Origin: Pelomonas sp963422775
GTDB lineage: Bacteria > Pseudomonadota > Gammaproteobacteria > Burkholderiales > Burkholderiaceae_C
Length of the DNA stretch: 64,000 bases
Assembly: GCA_963422775.4 (NCBI GenBank)
Contig: CAUJSJ030000062.1
Span: 1-64,000, forward strand
Reading direction: 5' to 3'
In this document: positions 1 through 8,339 of the stretch, piece after piece
Position numbering within the stretch: the stretch's first letter is position 1
How the letters are laid out: the number at the start of each line of letters is the position of its first letter
The notes under the pieces: model-generated
Seen by the model: only the letters and a program-made list of their open reading frames with translations
What the model was told of the DNA's origin: nothing
Databases searched by the model: none
Made by a program: the position numbers and the translations under genes

Positions 1-375
1 TGCACGCTATTTCCCCTGGTGCAGCACTACATGGCCAACGTCGACGAGGAACACCAGTGCGTGCAGGACCAGTTCACGGCCGCCTTTGCTGAAAAGCATG
101 GCGTGACGCGCGATTCCGCTCCCGTGCTGGCGGCCTGCCTGCGCACCTGCACGGATAGCGCCAAGGTGAAAATCCAGGCGGAACTGGAAGAGGTGGAGAA
201 ATTGGAACTGTTCTGCCAGCAACTGCAAGGGCTGGAAGGCTATCTGATCGAGCACATGCTGTATCCGGTCTGGGGCAAACTGGAAAAACTGGCCACCCTG
301 GCGCGCAAGGCGGACGGACGGCGCAAGGAGCTGTTACTGGCCTTGCTGGAAGCGGCGAGCAAGACCGACGCCTGA
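1..375 (+). CDS. Hypothetical protein, 5' end outside the window
   Basis: The frame is open from the first base, so the true start probably lies upstream; a GTG at 19 and an ATG at 31 are internal candidates. The visible 125 codons encode a soluble, charged, helical protein with two Glu/Lys/Leu-rich stretches that look coiled-coil-like. No signal peptide or membrane segment is visible. It has four Cys residues, two of them close together (CLRTC). I do not recognise the family. It ends about 100 bases before the next gene on the same strand, with a TATAAT box (404-409) in the gap, so the next gene is probably transcribed on its own. Confidence 0.6.
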   Translation, partial: CTLFPLVQHYMANVDEEHQCVQDQFTAAFAEKHGVTRDSAPVLAACLRTCTDSAKVKIQAELEEVEKLELFCQQLQGLEGYLIEHMLYPVWGKLEKLATLARKADGRRKELLLALLEAASKTDA

Positions 376-472
376 AGTGCGCAACGTTATGACTTTCACC
401 ATATATAATGCGCGCGCCAGAGTTGCTATAAGGCATCTTTTGGCGCCTGACATTGAATCGTGGAGAAAATAC

Positions 473-1153
473 ATGCACAAGCAATTCCCTGCCGCCAGAT
501 TGCTGGCCGCCACCTTCGCCGCCGCGCTGATGCAGCCAGTCATGGCTGCTGAACCCACCGCCGTGGAACTGGCGCCGCTAGCCGTCGCCAACCTGTACAT
601 CCAGACCATCATCAACCAGGATGAAGCCAGCGTCGCCAAGCTCAACGCCTATTTGCGCCCCACGCGCCTGGCGGGCCAGCAGAGCGCCGAATACGCGTCG
701 TACAGCGCCTTGAAGGAAGCGGACGCCAAGTTTCCGACGGAAACGGGCAAGCTGATTGCCGACCTGTTCCCCGTCCCCATGCGCGCGGCCGTGACGCCGG
801 CCGCCGAACTGCTGGCCGCCAATGTCATCGCCGCCAAGAATGGCGCCGCGTGCCAGGCCACCAAGGCGGACCCGGTGACGGTGGAAAACGGCATACAGAC
901 GGCTGCCGTCAGCTTCGAATGCCAGCTCGTCAAGGTGCCCGTGGCCTGGGCGGCGGCTGCCCAGCAACTGGCGAAGAGCGGCTGCAAGGTCGAGCAATGC
1001 AAGGCCGGCCTGCAAAAGATCGCCGCAACCTACACCAGCTCGCCGAAGCAGACGTGGCGCGCCGTGTTTGCCGTCAGCCGCGAAAAGGACTCGGAAGCCT
1101 GGCGCAACGATTTCGCACGCGAAACTTTCGATGAAATCTGGGACTACCTGTAA
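473..1153 (+). CDS. Exported hypothetical protein
   Basis: This 226-residue protein starts at ATG 473, preceded by GGAGAAAA. The reading frame is open further upstream, but only this start puts a clean Sec signal peptide at the N terminus: two basic residues, an Ala/Leu-rich core, and a likely cut after VMA near residue 25. The mature part is helical with four Cys, three of them near residues 180-200, so disulfides are plausible in the periplasm. It ends in a Trp/Asp-rich tail. No known domain is recognised. A TATAAT element lies at 404-409 without a good -35 match. Confidence 0.7.
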   Translation: MHKQFPAARLLAATFAAALMQPVMAAEPTAVELAPLAVANLYIQTIINQDEASVAKLNAYLRPTRLAGQQSAEYASYSALKEADAKFPTETGKLIADLFPVPMRAAVTPAAELLAANVIAAKNGAACQATKADPVTVENGIQTAAVSFECQLVKVPVAWAAAAQQLAKSGCKVEQCKAGLQKIAATYTSSPKQTWRAVFAVSREKDSEAWRNDFARETFDEIWDYL

Positions 1154-1178
1154 TCCTGGCCTCGTTTAGAATGGCTGG

Positions 1179-1505
1179 ATGGACAAATTGACACCGGCAC
1201 CACAGCCCGCAGGCCTGGCCTTGCTGCGCCTGCTCGACCCCGACCATGTGGAAGGCGCGGTGGTCGCGCAAGTGCTGGCGCAGGACTTGCCTGCCCTGCA
1301 CGGCAGGCAATTGCTGGCGCTGCTGCGCCGGCTGCGCGCCGCCCAGTCCAACCAGCAGCACTATGCGGGCGCCAGCGTCGAACAGGCCGAACAGCAGTTC
1401 GGCGCCGCCATCGCCGCCGTCAAGGCGGAGCTGGCCACGCGCCCGCACCTGCCCAACAAGCAGGAAGCGAAGGCCCTGCGCCAGGCGGCGGCAAAGAAGC
1501 GCTGA
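1179..1505 (+). CDS. Small hypothetical cytoplasmic protein
   Basis: 108 residues, starting 25 bases after the previous stop, so co-transcription is possible. The protein is Ala/Leu/Gln-rich and probably all helical, with no signal peptide or membrane span, and ends in a strongly basic tail (AAAKKR). No motif is recognised. Support comes from typical GC-rich codon use and a good fit between two other coding genes. The function is unknown. Confidence 0.6.
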   Translation: MDKLTPAPQPAGLALLRLLDPDHVEGAVVAQVLAQDLPALHGRQLLALLRRLRAAQSNQQHYAGASVEQAEQQFGAAIAAVKAELATRPHLPNKQEAKALRQAAAKKR

Positions 1506-1589
1506 ACGGGTCTACGGTGCGCGGGCGGGTACGGCCCTCCTTCTATAATCGGTGACGATACATTGTTTCCCGCATTGAAAGGATTTCCC

Positions 1590-2231
1590 ATGCCCACACG
1601 CTTTTCCCGCCATGTAGCCGGCTGCGCCGTACTTGCTGTCTCCGCTCTGGCCACCATGCAGGCGGCCCATGCCCAGTCGACAGGCCCCATCGACGCGCGC
1701 GCCGTGTGGCAGGAACGCTCGCTGTCGGCCTGCCGCAGCGAACAATCCCAAACTGCACCCGACGTCTGCCTGCTGCGCACCATGCAGCGCTCCGGCGCGC
1801 GCCCGCAAGCCGTCGCCGCCGCCAGGATGCTGGTCAAGGCGAACAAGGCGGGTTTCATCTCCGCCTGGCGCCCGCTGGGCAAGGCGGCCCTGGCCACCGT
1901 CACCTATCCGTTTCGCGCCAACACGAATGAAGGTACTTTGCTGATCGGCAGCGATGGCGCCGCCATCGACGTCGACGAGGGCTCCGTGCGCGAGGAAGAC
2001 CGCGCCACTGCGGCCTGGCGCGCGTTTGCCGCCGCCCATCCGGACGCCGTGCCGTTCGCCCCCGCCGACTTTATTGGCAGCACGGCGACCGCCGATGGCG
2101 GCCAGAGCGTGCTGTTTTCCACGCCCCTGAAGAGCTGCCATGCCTGCGCCGACGATGGCGCGCTGCTGGTCGCCTACACGATCGACAAGACGGGAATCGT
2201 GCGCGAGCGCAAGCTATTGACGATCAAGTAA
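1590..2231 (+). CDS. Exported hypothetical protein
   Basis: 213 residues from ATG 1590, chosen because AAAGGA sits about 7 bases upstream and because it gives a typical signal peptide with cleavage near HAQ-ST (about residue 28). A TATAAT box lies at 1544-1549. The mature protein contains paired Cys residues (SLSAC, DVC, SCHAC) that probably form disulfides; SCHAC is not a CxxCH heme site. The C-terminal third looks beta-rich, with alternating short hydrophobic strands. The family is unknown and the location is likely periplasmic. Confidence 0.65.
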   Translation: MPTRFSRHVAGCAVLAVSALATMQAAHAQSTGPIDARAVWQERSLSACRSEQSQTAPDVCLLRTMQRSGARPQAVAAARMLVKANKAGFISAWRPLGKAALATVTYPFRANTNEGTLLIGSDGAAIDVDEGSVREEDRATAAWRAFAAAHPDAVPFAPADFIGSTATADGGQSVLFSTPLKSCHACADDGALLVAYTIDKTGIVRERKLLTIK

Positions 2232-2318
2232 AGCTGCACCAAGGATAAGATAGAATTGCTTGGTGGCATGTCGATACACGTACATGCCATCGATCCGACT
2301 TACTTATTACAGGAAAAC

Positions 2319-3182
2319 ATGCGCCGCTCTTGCCTTGCACTGCACCTCACCGCCGCCCTGCTGCTGTCCAGCCCCTTCCACCTCGCCACTGCCGCACAGG
2401 CCGCTACGACTACTTCCAGCGCGGCCACCCCGCTGGTCATCGGTGAAAGCTTTGTCATCGATTCGCAGGTGCTGCAGGAGCAGCGCCATATCAATGTGTA
2501 CCTGGCGCGCGCCTGGGATACGCCGCCTGACGCGCCGCTGCCCGTGCTGTACATGCCCGACGGCGGCGTGGCGGAAGACTTTTTGCACGTGGCTGGCTTG
2601 CTGCAAGTATCGGTGGCGAATGGCACGATGCGCCCCTTCATGCTGGTCGGCATGCAAAACACGCAGCGCCGGCGCGACTTGACGGGCCCGACGCAGAGCG
2701 CGGAAGACCGCAAGATCGCCCCCGTGGTGGGCGGCGCGCCAGCCTACCGGGCCTTCATCCGCGATGAACTGATGCCGGAAGTCAAACGGCGCTACCGCAC
2801 GACAGGCGAAACGGCCATCGTCGGCGAATCGCTGGCGGGCCTGTTCGTGGTGGAAACGTATTTGCTGGAACCGCAACTGTTTGACCATTACCTGGCCTTC
2901 GACCCCAGCCTGTGGTGGAATCATGGCGCCCTGCCGCGCCAGGCGGCGGTCCTGCTGGCCAAGGGCAAGCCAGGCAAGCACAGCCTGTACCTGGCGTCCA
3001 GCAGCGAAGCGGGCATCGCCGTCGAAGTCCAGCGCCTGTCCCAGGTGCTGGACAAACAGGCGCCGCCAGGCTTGCAATGGCATCTGGAAAAGATGCCGGA
3101 AGAAACCCATGGCACGATCTACCATCCGGCCGCCTTGAAAGCGTTCCGCGCCGTGTTCAAGCCTATTACCGCGCCGCAATAA
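2319..3182 (+). CDS. Exported alpha/beta-hydrolase esterase, enterochelin-esterase-like
   Basis: 287 residues from ATG 2319, with AGGAAA just upstream. The signal peptide ends near residue 27. The mature part has the Fes/IroE-type esterase fold: a strand with VLYMPDG, a helix-strand pair leading to the nucleophile elbow GESLAG (serine near residue 173), then FDPSLWW and a late EETHGTIYHP segment carrying the likely catalytic His. Known family members hydrolyse siderophore esters or other acyl esters. No siderophore genes lie nearby, so the substrate is open. The periplasmic location is inferred from the signal peptide. Confidence 0.8.
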   Translation: MRRSCLALHLTAALLLSSPFHLATAAQAATTTSSAATPLVIGESFVIDSQVLQEQRHINVYLARAWDTPPDAPLPVLYMPDGGVAEDFLHVAGLLQVSVANGTMRPFMLVGMQNTQRRRDLTGPTQSAEDRKIAPVVGGAPAYRAFIRDELMPEVKRRYRTTGETAIVGESLAGLFVVETYLLEPQLFDHYLAFDPSLWWNHGALPRQAAVLLAKGKPGKHSLYLASSSEAGIAVEVQRLSQVLDKQAPPGLQWHLEKMPEETHGTIYHPAALKAFRAVFKPITAPQ

Positions 3183-3191
3183 GCGGCACGG

Positions 3192-4085
3192 CTACGGCGC
3201 CGGCAGCGCCTGCCCCATCTGCTCGCGCAGCCAGTGCAGCAAGGTGGTGCGGCGCGCATCGCCTTCGAACGGCAGGGGCGAAAGCAGGAAATAGCCGCTG
3301 CCGTCGCGCCGGAAACCCTGGGGCGCGACCAGGCGCCCGCTGTCGATATCTTCGCGCACCATGAAGACGGAGCCGACCGCCACGCCCAGGCCGGCGCAAG
3401 CGGCTTGCAGACTCAGATAGAAATGCTCGTAGGTCTGGCTGTCGCCGTGGCCGAGGCTACTACTGCCGTCGTCCGTGACGGCGCCGCGCCAGTGCGCCCA
3501 GGCGGCCGGGCGCGACGCCGTGTGCAGCAGGCGTTGCGCGGACAAATCCAGCTGGCCTTGCCCCAGCAGAGCCGGCGCGCACACGGGCGCGATCCATTCG
3601 TCGCACACCTTTTCCGCATGCAGTGCCGCATCCCACGCAAAATCGTTGCGCCGCAGCGCCACGTCCGACGCGTCGCGCTGGAACGCCACCGGCCCGCCCG
3701 AGGCGAACAGGTGCAGCGGCACTTCCGGATGGCGCTGGTAAAAGTCGCCGAGGCGCGGGATCAGCCATTTCATCGCAATCGTCGGCTCGCATGACACCAC
3801 CAGCGGCGCCGGGCGCGTCGGCTGGCGCACCGCATCGAGGGCGGCGTCGAGCCGTTCGAATGCCTGCTGCACGGCATCGCGCAACTGCGCGCCCGGTGCA
3901 GTCAGAAAGACGCCACGGTTGCGGCGCTCGAACAGGGCCGTGCCCAGCGACGTTTCCAGCAGGCGGATTTGCCGGCTGACCGCCCCGTGCGTGACGTGCA
4001 GCTCGTCCGCCGCCTGGACAAAACTGCCCAGCCTGGCGGCCGCCTCGAAGAAACGCAAGCTACCGAGTGCCGCCCGCCTAGTCAT
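3192..4085 (-). CDS. LysR-family transcriptional regulator, GcvA-like
   Basis: 297 residues. An N-terminal winged helix-turn-helix (about residues 5-65, with SFVQAADELHVTHGAVSRQI) is followed by a periplasmic-binding-protein-like effector domain. The segment PTIAMKWLIPRLGDF is typical of the GcvA/AmpR branch. It is transcribed divergently from the LysE-type exporter at 4255, with a 169-base shared intergenic region. That arrangement suggests it controls the exporter. The effector is unknown; amino acids are plausible from the context. Confidence 0.88.
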   Translation of the reverse strand: MTRRAALGSLRFFEAAARLGSFVQAADELHVTHGAVSRQIRLLETSLGTALFERRNRGVFLTAPGAQLRDAVQQAFERLDAALDAVRQPTRPAPLVVSCEPTIAMKWLIPRLGDFYQRHPEVPLHLFASGGPVAFQRDASDVALRRNDFAWDAALHAEKVCDEWIAPVCAPALLGQGQLDLSAQRLLHTASRPAAWAHWRGAVTDDGSSSLGHGDSQTYEHFYLSLQAACAGLGVAVGSVFMVREDIDSGRLVAPQGFRRDGSGYFLLSPLPFEGDARRTTLLHWLREQMGQALPAP

Positions 4086-4142
4086 GATCTGTCATTTTTT
4101 CTCACACATATCGGCAAGATATCATCGTTTTTCATCGGCCGC

Positions 4143-4158
4143 CATTATACGGATAATG
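4143..4158. promoter_or_regulatory. Candidate operator between lysR and lysE genes
   Basis: CATTAT-ACGG-ATAATG is a perfect 6-bp inverted repeat in the divergent intergenic region. It also contains -10-like sequence. Its size and place suit a LysR or promoter element, but this is inferred from position only. Confidence 0.3.
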
Positions 4159-4254
4159 TGTATTCCAGCCGCCGACATGGGCGCAGGGTCTTGCCCATAC
4201 AGGCGACGAATACTCACCGATTGCCATGCGGCCGCCACTTTCCAAGGAAGATAC

Positions 4255-4875
4255 ATGATTGCATTGCTTGCCGTTGCATTGATTACCCTGCTGGCCTCCA
4301 TCGTCCCCGGCCCCGATTTCGCGATGGTCACGCGCAACAGCTATCTGCATGGCCGCCGCGCGGGCTTGCTGGCCGCGCTCGGCATCGCGCTGGGCGTGCA
4401 AGTGCACGTGTTCTATACGATGTTTGGCGTGGGACTGATCACTGCCAGTGCACCGGCCCTGTTTACGGTGATCAAGACCGTGGGCACCGTGTACCTGATC
4501 GTGATCGGCTGGAAAACCTGGAGCAACCGTGCGGGCCTCGTCATCGACCTGCACGACGGCGCCCGCGTGCCGCAGCATAAAATGTTGCTCAACGGCTTCC
4601 TGACGAATGCCCTGAACCCGAAAACCACCTTGTTTGTCATCAGCACCTACACCCAAGTGGTGCAGCCCGGCACGCCATTGAGCGTCCAGTTCGGCTATGG
4701 GCTGTGCATGTCCGCCATCCACCTGGCCTGGTTTGCCCTCGTGGCCATCTTCTTCTCGCAAGCAAGCTTTCGTTTACGCATGGTCAAGCACCAGCGGACC
4801 CTCGACCGGCTGATCGGTACGCTGCTGATGGCGCTGGGCGTGCTGCTGGCCTGCGCCAACATGGACAAACTGTAA
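4255..4875 (+). CDS. LysE/RhtB-family amino-acid exporter
   Basis: 206 residues from ATG 4255, preceded by AAGGAAG. The N terminus carries the family signature with PGPDFAMV after the first membrane helix. About six hydrophobic segments are present, with GLLAALGIALG and the NPKTTLF segment typical of LysE/RhtB proteins. These inner-membrane carriers export amino acids such as homoserine, threonine or lysine by proton antiport. It lies head to head with the LysR gene at 3192-4085, which probably regulates it. The exact substrate cannot be told from sequence. Confidence 0.87.
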   Translation: MIALLAVALITLLASIVPGPDFAMVTRNSYLHGRRAGLLAALGIALGVQVHVFYTMFGVGLITASAPALFTVIKTVGTVYLIVIGWKTWSNRAGLVIDLHDGARVPQHKMLLNGFLTNALNPKTTLFVISTYTQVVQPGTPLSVQFGYGLCMSAIHLAWFALVAIFFSQASFRLRMVKHQRTLDRLIGTLLMALGVLLACANMDKL

Positions 4876-4951
4876 TGGCGCGCACGGCTCAGGCACACGA
4901 TACGGCGGGTAAAATCGGCGGCCCATCTTCCCCCGCCCGAGTCCCGTCCCC

Positions 4952-5806
4952 ATGAGCTTTTTGCAATTATTTATTCTTTCCATCGTCCAGGGCTTCGCCG
5001 AACTGCTGCCCGTGTCCAGCTCCGCCCACGTCATCATGGCGGAAAAATGGATGGGCCTGGACCCCACGTCGCCCGAGCTGACCATGCTGCTGGTGATGCT
5101 GCACACCGGCACCATGTTCGCCGTCATCGTGTATTTCTGGGCATCCTGGCGCGCCACCTATTTCAGTTCGACCGCCGCCTTCCGAAGCAATGTGCTGCTG
5201 CTGGCGGCCGCCACGGCGCTGACGGGCATCGTCGGCTTCGGCTTGCTCAAGGGCATAACCCATTTCATGAGCAAGGATGCGCCCGGTTTTGAAATCGAGC
5301 ACCTGTTCGGCAACGCGAAGCTGATGGCCGCCGCGCTGGCCGCCGCCGGCGTGCTGATCATCGTCTCCTCGCGCCTGCAAGCGCGCCAGCATGGCACCTT
5401 GTCCATCGGCAAGGCCATGGTGATCGGCGCCGTGCAAGGCCTGTGCCTGCCCTTCCGGGGCTTTTCCCGCTCGGGTGCCACCATTTCGGCCGGCATCGCC
5501 ATGGGCGTGCCGCAGCGCCGTGCGGAAGAGTTCAGCTTTGCCCTGGCCGTGGTGCTGACGCCGGCCGTGCTGGTCAAGGAAGGCTGGCGCTTTTACCAGG
5601 CCGTGGCAAATGGCAGCCTGGACCATCTGGAACACGGCAACAGCCTGCTGCACCTGCTGGGACCCAGCCTGCTGGGCATGCTGCTGTCGTTCCTGGCCGG
5701 CTTGCTTGCCCTGCGCTGGCTGTCGCGCTGGCTGGAACAGGGCCGCTGGCATTTCTTTGGCGCGTATTGCCTGCTGGCTTCTGCCGTGGTGCTGTACGTA
5801 GGGTAA
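4952..5806 (+). CDS. uppP: Undecaprenyl-diphosphate phosphatase
   Basis: 284 residues with about eight membrane segments. UppP/BacA recycles the lipid carrier undecaprenyl diphosphate for peptidoglycan and surface polysaccharide synthesis. Both signature regions are present: QGFAELLPVSSSAH (residues 13-26, with E17 and the serine cluster) and GFSRSGATIS (about 170-179, with R173). Just before the second motif the usual LIPG is replaced by LPFRG, a one-residue insertion, which marks a divergent subfamily. The gene stands alone, with mntP 57 bases downstream. Confidence 0.88.
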   Translation: MSFLQLFILSIVQGFAELLPVSSSAHVIMAEKWMGLDPTSPELTMLLVMLHTGTMFAVIVYFWASWRATYFSSTAAFRSNVLLLAAATALTGIVGFGLLKGITHFMSKDAPGFEIEHLFGNAKLMAAALAAAGVLIIVSSRLQARQHGTLSIGKAMVIGAVQGLCLPFRGFSRSGATISAGIAMGVPQRRAEEFSFALAVVLTPAVLVKEGWRFYQAVANGSLDHLEHGNSLLHLLGPSLLGMLLSFLAGLLALRWLSRWLEQGRWHFFGAYCLLASAVVLYVG

Positions 5807-5863
5807 AATCGCCGGGTTTCTAGTTTATACACATATCCCAGCCAGGTTTACTGAAAGCCAACG

Positions 5864-6433
5864 ATGAATTTCGCCGCCACCGCCGCCCTCTCCCTTGCCA
5901 TGTCCACCGATGCCTTCGCGGCCGCCGTGGGCAAGGGCGCCGCCCTGCACAAGCCGCAATGGCGCGAGGCGCTGCGCACGGGCCTGATCTTTGGCGTCAT
6001 CGAAGCCATCACGCCCATCATCGGCTGGGCCCTGGGCAGCGTGGCCGCGCCCTACGTGGAAGCGTGGGACCACTGGATCGCCTTCAGCCTGCTGGGCATC
6101 ATCGGCCTGTTGATGATACGCAATGCCCTGTCCGACGCCGACGAGGACGAAGCGCCGGCCCAGTCGCACTCGTTCTGGGTGCTGGCCGTCACGGGCCTGG
6201 CCACCAGCATCGACGCCATGGTGGTAGGTGCGGGCCTGGCCTTGCTGGGCGCCAACATCGTCGTGACGGCCGCCGCCATCGGCTTTTCCACCTTCGTCAT
6301 GGTGACCCTGGGCGTGATGCTGGGCCGCGTGCTGGGCACGGTGGCGGGCCGGCGCGCCGAACTGGTGGGCGGCCTGGTGCTGATCATCATCGGCTGCGTG
6401 ATTTTATACGAGCATATCGGCCATCCGGCCTGA
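5864..6433 (+). CDS. mntP: Manganese efflux pump MntP
   Basis: 189 residues and six predicted membrane helices in two related halves. The first carries SLAMSTDAFAAAVGKG and the second ATSIDAMVVGAGLAL; the conserved Asp in each repeat is the MntP hallmark. MntP exports Mn2+ and protects against manganese excess. The 57-base gap after uppP is too short for the yybP-ykoY manganese riboswitch that precedes mntP in many bacteria. The 3' end overlaps the convergent arginase-family gene by 30 bases. Confidence 0.92.
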   Translation: MNFAATAALSLAMSTDAFAAAVGKGAALHKPQWREALRTGLIFGVIEAITPIIGWALGSVAAPYVEAWDHWIAFSLLGIIGLLMIRNALSDADEDEAPAQSHSFWVLAVTGLATSIDAMVVGAGLALLGANIVVTAAAIGFSTFVMVTLGVMLGRVLGTVAGRRAELVGGLVLIIIGCVILYEHIGHPA

Positions 6434-7342
6434 TGCCCGGGCTGGCGCGAAAAGCTGGCCCAGCAATGTCACCAGCAAGGTGGCGCAACTGCCGTCCGGG
6501 TCCTTGTCGGGATCGAACACCGTCACGCTCATGCCACAGCAGCCGCCGCCGTTGCGCACGGCACGCAGGATGGCCAGCAAGGCGTCCGGTGCAATACCGG
6601 GGCTGCCCGGGGAATCGACGGCAGGCATCAGCGCCTGATCGAGCACATCGACATCCAGGTGCAGCCAGAAGCGCCGCGCTTCAGCCCTGTCCAGCACGGC
6701 ATTGATGCGACTGGCCACGGCGGCGGGACCGGCCGCGTTGGCGTCAAACACATCGATGCGCGTGATGGCCGTATCATTCACATCCGGCCAGGCGAAATCG
6801 GCGTCGCGGTTTTCCCGCTCCCCCAATTGCACGATATGCTCTTCCGCCACCAGCGGCGCCGCCACACCGGGCCAATGCGTCATCAGCACTTCGCCCCGGC
6901 CCGTGGCCAGGGCCAGGTCCATGCCGGCCACGGCGCCCAGGCTTTGCGTGGGGTCATAATTGCCCGGATGACGGAAATCGCTATGCCCATCCACATGCAC
7001 CAGCGCAACGCCACCAGCGCGCCGGGCGCCTGCCAAGGCCCCCAGCAGCACGGAACAGTCGCCGCCTATGACCAGCGGAAACGCGCCGCGCGCATGGCTG
7101 TCGGCAACGCGCGCGGCCAGTTCCAGGTTGAATGCGCGCATCGTCACGCCGTTGTACAGGCGCGTGCCAGGCTGGGCCAGGGGCGTATAGGCGGGGCGCG
7201 GCAGCGGCACGATGGCACCAGCGCCCACGGCCGCTGCCAGGCCATTCGCCATCAGCACGGCTGGCGCGCGCCAGGTACCCGGTTCATGGCCGGGAGCCAG
7301 GGGCCGCAGCCCCAGGTTGGAAGGAGCAAGAATAATTTCCAT
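6404..7342 (-). CDS. Arginase-fold (ureohydrolase) family protein
   Basis: 312 residues from ATG 7342. The binuclear-metal motifs of the arginase/agmatinase family are mostly intact: DGHSD (118-122) and LDVDVLD (229-235). The first motif, normally GGDHS, is GGDCS here (Cys96), so one metal-ligand His is a Cys. The acidic residue usual in the late motif is in a changed context (VFDPDKD). Members hydrolyse guanidino or formimino groups. The variant motifs make the true reaction uncertain. Its start lies 174 bases from the divergent small gene at 7516. Confidence 0.78.
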   Translation of the reverse strand: MEIILAPSNLGLRPLAPGHEPGTWRAPAVLMANGLAAAVGAGAIVPLPRPAYTPLAQPGTRLYNGVTMRAFNLELAARVADSHARGAFPLVIGGDCSVLLGALAGARRAGGVALVHVDGHSDFRHPGNYDPTQSLGAVAGMDLALATGRGEVLMTHWPGVAAPLVAEEHIVQLGERENRDADFAWPDVNDTAITRIDVFDANAAGPAAVASRINAVLDRAEARRFWLHLDVDVLDQALMPAVDSPGSPGIAPDALLAILRAVRNGGGCCGMSVTVFDPDKDPDGSCATLLVTLLGQLFAPARASGRMADMLV

Positions 7343-7515
7343 GAAGATGACTTTACAATCCAGCTTGGCGTGCGGACACACAGCGTGCCGCCGGGCCTCA
7401 TGATAGCCGCAACGCAGACCTGGCAGGCGCGCACGCCGCGATCGCCGGGCGTGGGCGAAGACGCGCTTTGTGCTACATTGAATACTCTGCATTCCTGTCT
7501 CGCAAGGTGACCATC

Positions 7516-7722
7516 ATGGAAACTCTGGAGCTGCTTTTTGCCGCGCTGGTGCGCGACACGGCCGTGTCGATACGCGACCACCATGTCCCCTTTGCCATCA
7601 AGCATGACGAACGCGCGTATTTCGAGTGGATGGACGAACACCCGATCAATGGTTATGTCCAGGAAGCGTATCGGGAGATCGAAGAAACAGCCCAGCAGAT
7701 CCGCGCCATTCGCGCTGGGTGA
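7516..7722 (+). CDS. Small hypothetical protein
   Basis: 68 residues from ATG 7516, with AAGGTGA 7-12 bases upstream. Acidic and Tyr/Trp-containing, with a central YFEWMDEHPINGYVQEAY segment that suggests a compact helical protein. No signal peptide or membrane span. The family is not recognised. The structured intergenic repeat begins at its stop codon and could act as its 3' end. Confidence 0.6.
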   Translation: METLELLFAALVRDTAVSIRDHHVPFAIKHDERAYFEWMDEHPINGYVQEAYREIEETAQQIRAIRAG

Positions 7723-7723
7723 T

Positions 7724-7843
7724 GACGGCTGCCGCAAGCTACTGCGCGGGGGGCTTTGCGGCCTGCGATGCTCACCGTACCAATGTACGGTTGCGCTTCT
7801 CGGCCACACATCCCCTCCGCTCGCTACGCTTGCGGCAACCGTC
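7724..7843. repeat. Structured intergenic repeat, copy A
   Basis: A roughly 120-base imperfect palindrome. The outer arms 7724-7739 and 7828-7843 pair over 16 positions with one mismatch (7729/7838). An inner stem pairs GCGGGGGG (7746-7753) with CCCCTCCGC (7812-7820). The apex is ACCGTAC (7774-7780), loop CAAT, GTACGGT (7785-7791). A second copy lies at 12868-12985 with a near-identical core but different, still complementary, arms. This covariation points to selection on folding. I do not recognise the family. Confidence 0.75.
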
Positions 7844-7959
7844 GAGACGTTAGTTGAACCGTGACTTGAATTGGCTGTCTTGATCCAAATCAAACGGCCC
7901 ACTATTTCAATCGAATTGATGGTCCAAAGCCGGGACAATCAGGTCTGGAGGCGGGAGAC

Positions 7960-8265
7960 ATGGATCAGCAACAAAAACACCACATTCGGGGCTATGAATT
8001 GCATGTGGCGGGGGCGCTGGAGAAGGATGGGCGCTATCGGGGCATGATTTTGATCAGCAAGCGCGGCGATACGCAGCAGGTATATGCCAAGCCCGTACTG
8101 ATAGAAACGCCCAGCAGCTTCAAGTCCGCGCATGCGGCCTTGATCGAGGCATCGGCGTACGCCCAGGAACTTATCTATAACGGCGCCATCAAGGCGCTGC
8201 TGCCGGCCGATGCGCCGGCCGGCGGCAAGCAGGCGCCACAGCCGCCTGACCTGGTCGGCAATTAA
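7960..8265 (+). CDS. Small hypothetical protein
   Basis: 101 residues, with GGAGGCGGGAG upstream of ATG 7960 as a strong ribosome binding site. The first 65 residues alternate hydrophobic and charged residues in short beta strands (GYELHVAG, RGMILISKRG, VYAKPVLIET), followed by a helix and a Pro/Gly-rich tail. There is no signal peptide. I do not recognise the family; it looks cytoplasmic and single-domain. Confidence 0.7.
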   Translation: MDQQQKHHIRGYELHVAGALEKDGRYRGMILISKRGDTQQVYAKPVLIETPSSFKSAHAALIEASAYAQELIYNGAIKALLPADAPAGGKQAPQPPDLVGN

Positions 8266-8266
8266 C

Positions 8267-8300
8267 GGGGCAAGGAGGGGCAAGGAGGGGCAAGGAAGGG
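8267..8300. repeat. Short tandem repeat
   Basis: Three 10-base units (CAAGGAGGGG, CAAGGAGGGG, CAAGGAAGGG, 8271-8300) follow GGGG directly after a stop codon. A TATAAT box comes straight after at 8305-8310 and probably belongs to the promoter of the next gene. Slippage-prone, but no function can be assigned. Confidence 0.7.
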
Positions 8301-8339
8301 CGCGTATAATGGCGTTCCCCTTGCTAAGAGTGCGTCATC

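Noticed and set aside
2137..2151. A heme-c site in the exported protein at 1590
   Set aside because: The residues read SCHAC, not CxxCH, so covalent heme attachment is not supported.
5807..5863. A yybP-ykoY manganese riboswitch before mntP
   Set aside because: The gap after uppP is only 57 bases, too short for this riboswitch, and its conserved loops are absent.
8271..8300. A CRISPR-like or VNTR locus
   Set aside because: Only three 10-base units with no spacers; a simple slippage repeat.
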